From: Ooceraea biroi
Taxonomy: Eukaryota; Arthropoda; Insecta; Hymenoptera; Formicidae
Assembly: GCF_003672135.1 (NCBI RefSeq)
Contig: NC_039508.1
Location: 6,758,001-6,822,000 of the forward strand
Direction: 5' to 3'
DNA length: 64,000 nt
The notes under the pieces are model-generated. The model worked only from the letters and a program-made list of their open reading frames with translations, was not told the DNA's origin and did not search any database. This document shows, piece by piece, positions 14,729 through 25,340 of this stretch. The number at the start of each line of letters is the position of its first letter. The stretch's first letter is position 1. The position numbers and the translations under genes are program-made.

Positions 14729-14794
14729 CTCTGAGAGAGGGACGAAGGCACTAGGTCCATCGAAAGCCGGCACTGGTACTGGAAGTCCTCTATC
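14729..14794 (-). CDS. Exon 3 of the unrecognised minus-strand gene (22 codons)
   Basis: A clear acceptor (gcttacag) and a consensus donor (CTCAGAG/gtaagtga) bracket 66 nt with no stop in phase 0, the phase left by the preceding exon at 18,235. The peptide begins DRGLPVPVPAFDGPSAF and ends VPLSE. It follows directly on the helical end of exon 2 (…CAEILQMVK), so the joined protein passes from a helix into a Pro-rich loop. Both borders and the phase support a real exon. I do not recognise the family. The tRNA-Lys gene lies only 82 bp away on the upstream side, on the opposite strand. Confidence 0.65.
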
Positions 14795-14876
14795 CTGTAA
14801 GCAAATCAAATTTCTACTGTACTATTTGCACCTAACTTCACACTGAAAACTCACGAAACGCAACGATCTCTCAGAA

Positions 14877-14949
14877 GCCCGGCTAGCTCAGTCGGTAGAG
14901 CATGAGACTCTTAATCTCAGGGTCGTGGGTTCGAGCCCCACGTTGGGCG
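14877..14949 (+). tRNA. tRNA-Lys-CTT: tRNA-Lys (anticodon CTT)
   Basis: This is a complete intronless 73-nt cloverleaf. The acceptor stem GCCCGGC pairs with GTTGGGC, with two G-U pairs. The D arm is GCTC/GAGC around AGTCGGTA. The anticodon stem TGAGA/TCTCA holds loop CTCTTAA with anticodon CTT at 14,910-14,912. The T arm is GTGGG/CCCAC with loop TTCGAGC, and the discriminator base is G. Internal A box (TAGCTCAGTCGG) and B box (GGTTCGAGC) are intact and a T run follows, so it looks functional. It lies inside intron 2 of the minus-strand gene, transcribed against it. Confidence 0.97.
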
Positions 14950-14952
14950 ATC

Positions 14953-14961
14953 TTTTTTTTT
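14953..14961 (+). terminator. Pol III terminator of tRNA-Lys
   Basis: A run of nine T residues begins four bases after the tRNA 3' end, which is the standard RNA polymerase III termination signal. Confidence 0.9.
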
Positions 14962-17900
14962 CTCAATTTAAAATATAGTATTAACAATGATCTAAAATTA
15001 CTTTCTTATAAAATAAATGTTTTGAATAGTCTAACTCAATATAAAATAAAGCCAACAAAAATAACATCACAATTAGAATAAAAATGCAATGTTAGAAAAA
15101 AAAAGATGAATAAATAATCCAACTTTTTTGCGAAATAAATAAGATTGATGTGCTTTAATTTATAATTATATATTAATTAAAGATTTACAGTATATACAGT
15201 ACGTAAGAGATATAAATATAGATATAATTTAATATTTGTTCATTCATGATCAAATACATTAATTGAAATTTTGCATCTGTAAATATCGCGTTTCATTTTT
15301 CACATTTACAGTAGAATATTTCGCCACAGATGTTCGACCATATGGAAAAGTAGAAAAATTAAAGATAATTTGCAAATTATATGCGCGATTATCGGTCGCG
15401 ATACGATACACTGTGTTTTAGGTGTGTAAAGCTTCCTTTTCCTAGCTTTCCGTCGGCTTCGTGCCTGAAAACCGTTCTACACTATGTATAAAGCTTTACA
15501 CACAAGTCGTATCGATCGGCCTCGAGTGTGACAATATCAGTGAGCATAACTGTCGACCGAAACGGCAGATTCTTTCACATCTATGCGCGTACGATCTGCA
15601 TTTTTTTCGCCTTTCCATTAACAGATAAAATCGCGTTTTAGAATGTATGTATTCTATTTTTCTACATCCACGTTCGTTTCTTTTTTTAAACATAAAGCAG
15701 TGAATATAAAGCGATTCTTGAAAATCTAATGCAAATATCTATTGCACGCTATGCAAAGCGTTTATTGGAAAATAAATAAAATTTAAATTGAACTAGCAGC
15801 AAGATTGATTATTATCATATGCGTAAGTATTGAAACTAAATTAATAAATAAGGAGAATACATCTTTTGTTTCTGATTTCTACTACTTTTAGAACTGGCAA
15901 TACGTTTTCCAGTTTTGTAAATCGCAGTTAAAGTCTTGAAATTGGTATAAAAGGCGACAAACATACGACACGTTGCTTTGATCTCGAGAGAACGCCGATT
16001 ATTTTTGCGCTCTACTTTTATGCTACGAGAGACGGACGAGGTCCAAGTGTATTACTTTGCGCGCGATGTCCTTGCAAGCGTGAAGTTCGAGAACAAGAGC
16101 TAAAATAATACGGGTGTTGTCGGGGTCAGAATGTTTCTTTTTTTTTTAAATCTTTCGATTTTACATCATTCCCGATCGCCTCTGTTTTCGCATCGCCCAC
16201 TTGAACGTTTACGATGCATTCAGAGTGCGCATTCGTTCATTCTGACACCAGCCAACACACAGGATTACATTGTTTGCCGGTGTGTCAAACATTTCTCTGA
16301 ATGTACACGGATTAGTCCAATTCGTCGCGGTCCCGCGAGAAGATTAACTGCCGCCGTAATAAGATTGATGAATGTAGAATTCGGAAAGAGAGAAAGAGAA
16401 ACTCCGTGATCGACCAAAGTTGCTTTAACCGCAAACTGCTTAGGTGTACGGGATATTTTTAGGCTGCAGTTCAAACGCCTCCCCAAATAGCCAGTCAAAA
16501 CAAGTCCATTAATATAGCCAGCGGTTACTCCTATCCGGTTTATCTTTTATGCATAAGCGTATCTTTCGCGTCAAATTATTCCCACGCACTTATTTCCAAG
16601 CTCATAAATTGAGATGTTCATTTCGTCCGTCGTCAACAACTTATCTGTAACTCCAATCAACCCGTTAAAATAACGTTTCAAGATATTTCGGAACTGTTTG
16701 CACAGCAATTTAGGAATTACGAAAAATTTGAATATTTCCCTGAAGCAGTAAAGTGATACTTGATACTAAGGAAGTTAATCAGACTCCCAATTGTATGAAA
16801 CGCGAGAATGGCGCTGCTACGCGAGACCCGCACTGTAAATAGTAGTTTATTTATTAACAAGACTACACGGAGAGAAAGATGGTACATTACAAGCGAGGAT
16901 ACAAAGTCACAGCAGCGTAAGAACCGCGCCCTGCAGTTACCCTTCGCGAAGAACTCGGATAAATTGCCGCAAAGCTGGAGAGATAAAGCTTGAAATATTC
17001 TGGACAATCTTAATTCCGCCGCGGAATGTATACAGTATATCTCAGAATTATTGCACTTCCTCTCTGAGGTCGGATACCGGTGTTACAACCAGAGGAAAAT
17101 GGCGACTGTTCCAGATTTGCCGCATGAGTGATTTTTGAGTTATTTCCAAGTTCTCTCACGATGCAAGTTGAGAAGTTAAAATTTTTAAAAAATTTTAAAT
17201 CAGAAGTCCTAACATTTTGTTAAATTTAAATCAGCAGATTTAACAGTACGATCTTTCTCAAATCTAAATTAACGTTTGCGAAAGATTTGCAACAAATAAC
17301 AATCGGAGTCTTGCGAACGACTTGTTTTCGTTTGCAGCTGTAGAAATGATAAAAATGACTTCACGGCGTAAAGTTAGATAGCCCTGCGGAGCCAAAAACA
17401 AACGCGATATTTCTGGGATATCATGTTTGCATCGGCGTGGTCTTTTTCTCTGCAGACTATGATGTTTTCAACTTCGCCTGAATATTGCCTAATAAACTTC
17501 AAGCATGCGGATACGCGCCGAGGAATGCTTGAACGGGTGCAAACTTCAGCAGGAGCATTGCGAAAGAATTTCGGCCGAATGCATGCGAGAGCATAAACTT
17601 CGCGGACGCGTTAACGTTTGCTCCCTCGAGATCTCTTGCGAGCAAGCGAAACTTCACGCGATCACCGCCGCAACTAGGCTATCCGTTATCTCTCGCATCG
17701 GTCGTTTCGCGAGAATTTTTTTCTTCTGCCACTTTAGAACGTCCCGTGTACTCTGAGTCAAGACACACAGCGCGATATTTGATTCTCGTCAAAGAGCCGA
17801 TAACCACGGACAATAACGTGACGATAAGCATTTTTTTTTGTAATTTTCTTTACCACACCTACCAAAAATTAACGATATTAACGTAAAACAAGAATGAGAT

Positions 17901-18234
17901 CTCTGCGTTTCGTGAAAGCGAGTCAATTAATTGGCTGACCAGTTTTATAACAAACCGGCATAAATTTAAGGAATAAATGCGATATAAATTGGTAAAATGC
18001 TTATTAAAAACTAATTTGCACATGTTACATTTATAGCCAGCTAAAGAAAGTTGCCTAAAGCGTCTAGCTCAAGATATAATAATTTTAATTCTAAACTCCA
18101 TGATTTAAATGAACTGCCAATTAATATTAACGTACATTTAAATCTAATTAAGGTAAAGAACCTGTATCATTTATCGCCGACGAGGAATTGATCAAAGATC
18201 AGGTTCTGTAATCAATCTAATAATCATCACTTAC
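14962..18234 (-). other. Intron 2 of the unrecognised minus-strand gene
   Basis: This AT-rich DNA lies between exons 2 and 3 and also contains the tRNA-Lys gene. No exon with good borders was seen in it. A TATAAAAG stretch at 15,946 and a few frames of 60-96 codons are present but unsupported as genes. Confidence 0.55.
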
Positions 18235-19327
18235 CTTGACCATCTGAAGAATCTCCGCGCACTTAATTCTGACGTTCTGGAAGGGACAGTTGACGCTGAG
18301 CCTAAGGATCACTGGCAGATGCAACGTCACCAGGCTGAGATACTTGTTGGCTTGCGCCTGCCTGGGACCATCCAAAGCATTACCGAGATTCAGCATCCTG
18401 CCGACGTCGCCGGGTGTTACTTCCGGGCTCTCGAGCACCCTGCCGCTCTTGGTGGACACGTCCTCGTCCTGCGAGAGTGGCCTTTTGATCTGGCCGGCGC
18501 TGAACTTCCGTTCATCATTCTTGCGCAGATAGTCCTGCGACCGGCGCGGATCCTCCGCGGCGTCCTCGTAGATCGCCTCGCGGTTATCCAGATTCATATC
18601 CTGGCGGTAAGCAGGCTCGTTCTCGTTCTCGAAGCCGTCCAGAGTGTTGAAGACGACCCCGTCGCTGCGCGCCGCCGTCTCGCTCTCGTTGAAGGACACG
18701 TCGTCATCGGCGCCGCCGTCGTAATATCGGCGCTGCTCGTGCGTCAGCAGGTCGCCGCCAGCGATCTTCGCCCGACGATTCAGGTTCCGGCAGTCATACG
18801 CGAAGCTGCTCAGATTGTCGTCGAACTTGGGGCTCTTGCCGTACACTCTGGTGTCCGCGTCGAGTTCGTCGTCCTCGAATTGCTTCTGCTTCGCGCCCTT
18901 CACCTTCACGTAATTATTCTTCGTCCTGCCAGGACAGCAGTCGTCGCTAGTTGATCTGTCGCTCGATGACGAGCCGGCATGATACTTCCGCTCGCTCTCG
19001 CAGCTGGAGCCGAAGCGTGGGCACCTCGTGCCCTCGATCTTAAAGCCCTTGTTACCCTCGTCCGAGGACGTCGAATGGCCGGACCTGCAGCCCTCGACGC
19101 CGTCGCTGCCAGTGTGTCGATCGCGTAATCGCCTCTCGTTCAAGAGACGACCGTCCACGCAATCGAACGAGCACTCCGGATTGTTCTCGTCGAGGAACGG
19201 CGCCAGGCTGTCGTTCACGCTCTGCGGGAAGAAGCTCTCCGTCCGGAACGTGTCCTGCAGCAGCTGATGCGGGTGCACGCTCCTCGGCGACGACCTCGTC
19301 GGCGACCGCTCGACGCTCATGTCGTAT
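18235..19327 (-). CDS. Exon 2 of the unrecognised minus-strand gene (large, disordered, Asp/Ser/Arg-rich)
   Basis: This is the largest coding block in the window apart from the assembled genes. The minus-strand acceptor (cgtgcttgaag) leaves one base that completes the AG left by exon 1 (AG+A = Arg); 364 codons follow to a consensus donor (GTCAAG/gtaagtg) in phase 0. The reading is strongly codon-biased towards G/C at third positions, unlike the flanks. Most of it is low-complexity and probably disordered, with SSSSDRSTSDD, FEDDELDADT and similar charged stretches. The last ~35 residues (from NKYLSLVTLHLP to CAEILQMVK) look like one or two hydrophobic helices of an armadillo/HEAT type. An internal Met at 19,320 could serve as an alternative start. 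I do not recognise the family and assign no function. It is a gene with good confidence; the exact acceptor is less certain because its pyrimidine tract is weak. Confidence 0.8.
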
Positions 19328-20634
19328 CTTCAAGCACGAATTATCGATCAGAAGTTATCGATAGCGGACGCGCGTGTGTCCGATATAAGTGGCTTATAAA
19401 TCTTTTGGGAAGATGCCATTTCTCTCGCCATTGAACACGCCATTGAAGCAGCGATTATTTTTAACGTAATTTGGAACGTAGCTTTGTGAGCAATTTTGTA
19501 AACATAGAGGATACATATGAGAGAAACGAATTGCTATTTATTCTCACGATATCGCTATTGGCTATTTAAATTTATAGTAATCGGCAATTCTACTCTTTTT
19601 GTCCACGACTTTCTCCGTGCGATTAGTTTTAATTACATCAATTTTCGATATCTTTCTGGAATTACGTAATTTATTATCCGCTTTCCATTGGTATATCGCT
19701 TAAGAGAGCTAAAATAATCCCGCGCGTAATGCTCTGCAACTTTATCCAGTTAAAACGCAAGCAAGATACGTGAGGTTTTTAGAAGATGCAAAATGTGACT
19801 GATCCACGATATTCGGTTCTAAGTTACGCTTAAACGAGTTTAATATTCTCTTCGTGTTTATTATTAATCCCCATAACGTGCACATTTTAATGAACCGCTC
19901 GTGATTATTTAAGTACCGCGTTCGCGTCGGGTTTTGCGTGACTGAATGCTGATATTAAATCCAGAACCAATAATTTGCCGAGAGAGCACGGAACGAAATG
20001 CGCCGATCAAATATCTCTGCCCGATCGAAATTGTGATACGCGAAGCGATATTATTTTAGGAAGTATTTACTATACGATATACCGCATATATTATCTGCTA
20101 TTTGGTAATCGTTAATTAATCAATCGTTAATTAATGGTCCGAGTAATTGATATCGGTAAACAAGGTTGTTCAACAAATTGTATAATTTTAACGCTTCCTA
20201 ATGGCACGCCCGTATGTATCCAATAAAACAAAAAACATATTTATCAAAATATATCAAATGTGTGGGAACCAAAGTACTCAATAAATGGATGAAGATATAC
20301 AGCGCGTGCAGAATATTTATGCAGCTTTAAAATTATGGAGATGAAATAATGATCGCGATTAAAACACCGTTCTCCAATACTGCTTCATACATAAATAACA
20401 GGAATATAAAGTATTTTTGCTAGAAATAACACGGTAGATTGAGCCAGAAATGAAGAGGAATCAATCGAATCTGTTTTGTGCATCAACTTCTTTTTTTTTT
20501 TCCTCCAAAATCACCGATCCATTCTCACGCAAATACAATATAATACGCATAACGTAATTTTCGAAAAAGTGGTGAAGTGGTACTTTGATCGTGAGCATCT
20601 CTGTTCTACAGATCCTCGATTCTACAGCACTCAC

Positions 20635-20885
20635 CTTCCGTCCTGACTGGAGAACTTCCCGGCCGCGTTCTTGGAGTCCTCGACGTCGCCAGTGTCCTCC
20701 CAGCGATTCGGGCTGCCGACACCACCCAGCCATCCTTCGACGGTGGTCCTGGCCGCGGCCAGGGCGATGTTCCTAGCCGCCTCGTCTCTGGCGCAGAGCG
20801 GCGCCAGGAATCTACTGACAAGCTCGACCTCGTCGCCCTTGGTGGAGGCGCCGCTGCCCGACGAACTGTTCGGCTCTCGGTACAT
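20635..20885 (-). CDS. Exon 1 (first coding exon) of the unrecognised minus-strand gene
   Basis: The ATG at 20,885 opens 83 codons plus two bases (AG), ending at the donor GACGGAAG/gtgagtg. The peptide begins MYREPNSSSGSG and continues with a helical, Ala-rich part (DEVELVSRFLAPL, then ARDEAARNIALAAARTTV) before a loop ending SSQDGR. The phase fits the acceptor at 19,327 exactly, giving …QDGR-YD-MSVERSP. Codon use is GC-rich, as in exon 2. The DNA upstream on the minus strand is GC- and then GA-rich and looks like 5'UTR and promoter. Another ATG at 21,064 opens an overlapping frame that would act as an upstream ORF if transcription starts above it. Confidence 0.7.
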
Positions 20886-22350
20886 ATCTCTCTTCCCGTG
20901 TCCCCGTGCACGTTGTTTTCCTTCCGCCCGATCCTTCCAGGATCCTTCCTCCGTCCGTGTCTCGGAGCAATCGCACGGAGTATCGAGGTGCCCGCGCGCT
21001 CGGCTCGATTCCGTGGATAAACAACGCGCGATGGACCGGCGGGATGTCCGTATTTTTCTTCCACCCGATTCGCCTTTCTCCCTCCTTTGCGGGCGATGCC
21101 TTCACCTATTTTGTGAGCTCGTCGAACGATCGCTGGCGCTGCAAGAGGAAATAGCGTTCGCTGTCATTGAATCTCCCGTCTGTTTTAGTCTGGATCGAGA
21201 TCGCGTAGATCGCCTTGCTTCTTCCGCTTCTCTGAGAAACAAAACGAAACGCGACGCGAAGGAACCGCGGTCCAGCGCTTACAAATCGCTTGTTTTAATT
21301 TAACGTCTGTTTCTGTGTTTCGGATTTCATCGATTTCGCGATTGTGGTTTTACGTGAAAGTAATGGCATTGTGGCCATTCGCTCCGCAACGTCTTCATCT
21401 GATTTCCTTACGTATGCGATAATAAAACCGCCACAATCTCTCTCTCTCTCCCTCTTTCTCTCGGATCAGACGGATGATCATTCCAAGATCATCGCGGAAT
21501 CGATTGTTCGCCTCGACCAATTGTTCGCCACCGCGATTAAACGGCACTCCTGGCGTTCCCGTTTTCTCTTCCCTCTTCCTTCCCTCAACTGGCGAGGAAA
21601 GAGGACGAGGGGGAAAAAAAAGGAAGACGACGCGCGAGAGTAGATCGCGCGCGCGGTACTATCCTCGCGTAATTACGCTCGTTTCGTCGCGTTTTGCCGT
21701 GAGAGAATCGGCCGTAAAACTCGTTTCTCGGGGGATTTTACCGAGGCGCGGTGCACCTCGGGATAAGTTTCAGGGCGATAGAAAGTAGGCAGGAGACGTC
21801 GGCCACTGTGCCGAGGCGATCTATCGAGGTTCGAGTTCGAGAGGGAGTAGGAGATAATCCGAACGATTCTCCGGTGAACCTTCCACGGAGGAAACGATCA
21901 ACCGGAGAACGTTTTCGAGCCGATCGGATCCAATCGATCACAACGCGTCTCTTTCTTCTTCTTTCTTTTGCAACTTTCTATCTTCCTGCAAAGCTCGTCT
22001 CTCCTTCGCTCTTTCCTGTTTCTCTTTATCTCCGTCGCAGTTTCTATTACGCGGTTTATCTCTCCCTTTCGGTTTCATGTCAACGCCGCTACGCAATCGA
22101 TACCGACTAGAATCGCGTTTTCCTTTACATCGTTACCGCCTTCCTTTCGCACGCGCCTTCCACCGAATCTCTCCGAAATTTCCGATCGAATCGTGCAATC
22201 TGCTCGCGCAACGTCCTGGCTTAGCATCCGTAGGATGCTTGAAACCAGAAGAGGAAACCGTGGAATAAATTATGAGGAAATTCTGGGACAGCCGATAGAC
22301 GCGGTAAAGAAAGTTTTCTCTAAAGACGAAATCATTTTTCCTTGACAGAT
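20886..22350 (-). promoter_or_regulatory. GC-rich then GA-rich 5' region of the unrecognised gene
   Basis: About 1.4 kb upstream of the first coding exon is CpG-rich. It carries purine tracts on the minus strand (CT runs on the plus strand near 21,437-21,470 and 21,950-22,070). Frames on the plus strand here are byproducts of composition. The most economical reading is 5'UTR and promoter of the minus-strand gene. No TATA box or initiator could be fixed. Confidence 0.45.
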
Positions 22351-25130
22351 TCTTTTCTCCATAAGGTGGACGTGCGTAAAACTCAGAAACTACTGGCGCG
22401 CGTTAAGGGGAAACGATCAACATCGATCAGGAAAGAAGGAAATGAAACTACGCGCGGCAAAAAGATGCGGATTGTGACGCGGCAAAAGCGCGCCCGTTTC
22501 GCCAAGTGATTTCATCATGACCGTATTGAACTTCGATTTACCGCCGCCTAACGTGCCTCGATCGATCTTACGCTCTTATGCCAGATAAATGCGATACGTT
22601 AGCGACGGTGAGAGGCCACCTCCAACAGGGAAACACTTTTCAGCGATACGATAATAATCGACGGATTATCGTTCAGTCGAGCATTACGCAATGGAGAACC
22701 TGTAATTTTTCAACTTTTGAGGAAATCGGAACTCAATGTGAAATTGCTTTCTTCGCGAACGGAGTTCTCGGTTCGGCGATCTAGGAAATGAATTAATTAA
22801 TCGACTTAAACTATGCGTTTACAGGATTTGCAGGAATAAAACTCATCAACTATACATATTTAATTACACGTGACATACGTATCGCGAATTAAATCTGTAA
22901 AAAATATAAGCAAATTTCGTTGGCTCAAAGGTTGTAATTCCGCTTTAGTAGCGTCTGCTGAGTATGTCGAATGATTCAGAATAATCAGCTGATTTGACAG
23001 TTTACGAGTAACGATATACCGGGTGTCTTATAATAGAGATTTTGACGTATTGGAAAACCGTGGGTAATTGCAGTAAAGTTAAAAATACCAACTGATTAAT
23101 CACCGCAATTTTAGATCCCGCGGTCAATCATGTCGTTGCACGGGTGGTCTACAATTTGATTGATCGATTGTCGTGGGAGAAAGCCTAGGTCAAGGTTCCG
23201 CGAGATCAGGAAATCAGAAAGGTCGCGTCAGGGCAGCAATTTATCGAGAAGTCACGAGAGAATGAATTATTAAAGGGAATAAAAGAGAGATATAATCTCA
23301 TATAAAAAAAAAAGAGGAATCGATATGACAAATATGCATCGGTAAAATTGGCAATGTATCTCTTAAAAGATATTACTAGCATATAATGAATGTATATATA
23401 AAATTCTAAATATAATGTACATGTCAATATGCACATAAAGCGTCAAGAAAGAGAAATTTGTAGTTCGAGAGAGCAGTCTCGCAGCGTGCACTCGCGCGAT
23501 TACGTAAGCGCATTCACGCGTTTATTTCATACGCGCATTTTCTTATTGCGTAAAAGGCCCCGGACGAGTTGTAAGTTGTAACGCTCGACAAAGTGCCTCG
23601 CCGGAGTTTCTGCGAAGGGAAAACATTTTCAGCGCTATTTCTGTTCGTCTCTGCGAGACCGCTGCGCGGAAATTCACTCTCGCTCACTCCCGATATTAAG
23701 CCGGTAATTGACTCGAGTTCATTATCGAGTCAATATAAACAGATCGGCGATGCGTTATCGGTTATTGCCGTGATAACACGTCGATCGGTTTTAACCGAGG
23801 TTTTTTTCAAACTCCATCCAGTCACGAGTGCGTTTTCTGCGAACCTGTTTTCGTGTAATTAAGGCGTTTCGCCGTAACACTCAAATCAAAGTATAACTTA
23901 CATGTAACACTTTGCATTTGAGCTTTGATATTAACGCTGCACTTTTACCGCAATCAGTGATCGTTGATTATACTTCGCACCGATTACACTCCCACCGAAC
24001 GAATCACAAGACTTTCACGAAAATATGTACTATAAAATCACGTTTAAAACCGGTAATAAGCGTAAGACGACATAATCCCCGTACAAATGAAGAGAATGTA
24101 ATTTTCTAAACTCGGTCACCGAGTTGCACGTTTTCTATTTCCAACACAAATGTTACGCGGCACTTGAAAAGATGCAGAAAAAGTAGAAAGAATCGTTATA
24201 AATGTAGAGATAGATATTTTCTTGTGTACGTTTCGCCAGAAGGGGGAAAACTGAGACGACTTGTGAAGTTACTATCGATTCTTGAAGACGACGTAGTTCC
24301 ATTTAGTCTATTTATCGAACTAAATATGTCATGCAAATATTACACACAAGCATGTCTAAGAAGCACGTTTTTAAGCGATTATTATACAAAATTATACAAA
24401 AGTGTTATTATACAAAAAGCATATCCATAAGCAAACGATTTAATTGACACTTGACACACTCGCTTCGCTTCTGTGTAATCAAGAAAATGATTGAACATAT
24501 TCAGAATCAGTTCAAAGCATCGGATCTTAATCACGACACTCGCGCAAATTGCAATTCTCTCGCGAATGCAAAAAGCAAATCCGAGGAACACGGGATAATG
24601 TTTCTGCGAGATAATAATAATGTTTCGAAAGCGCTCTTTACAAAAATGTAACGATAAATAATGGATGGCCGTGTAAACATCGCTAGTTGTTGAAAAGAAC
24701 GTATCGAACCAGTTCACGACTGCCAATAATCGCTGCAATAACCGTATTCTATTCCGCTTAACTGCGCGAGGTAAGAAAATAATTGCGACGATTATTGCGC
24801 TTATCCGAGCGATCTCGGAAATCGCGATCGAGATTAACAGGAAACCGCGGAACGGACAGATGGATGAGTGTCCGATGTGACGTCAACCCTAAACGCAGAC
24901 GTGATCTCACTGAAAAACTTACGCGATCGTTAAGGAGACACTTAATGCGGAAACTTGACAACGCCTGCGACGAACGGGGCGAGCTCCCTCGTTCGCATTT
25001 CCATCGCGGCAAATCGACTCTAAATTGCCCGAGGTACGAGAACTGCCCCGTCTCGGGCAGCCGGTGTATTCGTGTTATTACGCGTCGCGTGACTTCATTC
25101 AGTTTCATCGGAAATAATCCTAAATAATTC

Positions 25131-25340
25131 TCTCTCTTGACTCTCTCTCTTTCTCTCTATTTTCCCTCTCCGCGTATCTCTTCGCCATCTCTCGTGCCCT
25201 CCCATCTCAGTCTTTCGCCTCTTTTTGGCTCCGTTCCCCGAGTGCGCGATCTCCGTGACGATCTAAATATTTATAACACCCAGAAGCCTAACCCTTCCAC
25301 CGCGCTCCTCTCTATCTCTCTCTCTCGTATGCAGACAGGT
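25131..25340 (+). repeat. Pyrimidine-rich tract
   Basis: Around 200 bp dominated by CTCTCT-like sequence on the plus strand, with (CT)n runs at both ends. Such GAGA-type tracts are common at insect promoters and enhancers. No gene could be attached to it. Confidence 0.5.

Noticed and set aside
15946..15953. TATAAAAG box on the plus strand
   Set aside because: Good match, but inside an intron of the minus-strand gene and followed by no supported plus-strand exon.
18319..18954. Plus-strand open frame of 211 codons
   Set aside because: It lies entirely antisense to exon 2 of the minus-strand gene, is rich in Val, Leu, Ala and Arg as expected of the complement of Asp/Ser/Arg codons, and has no splice support.
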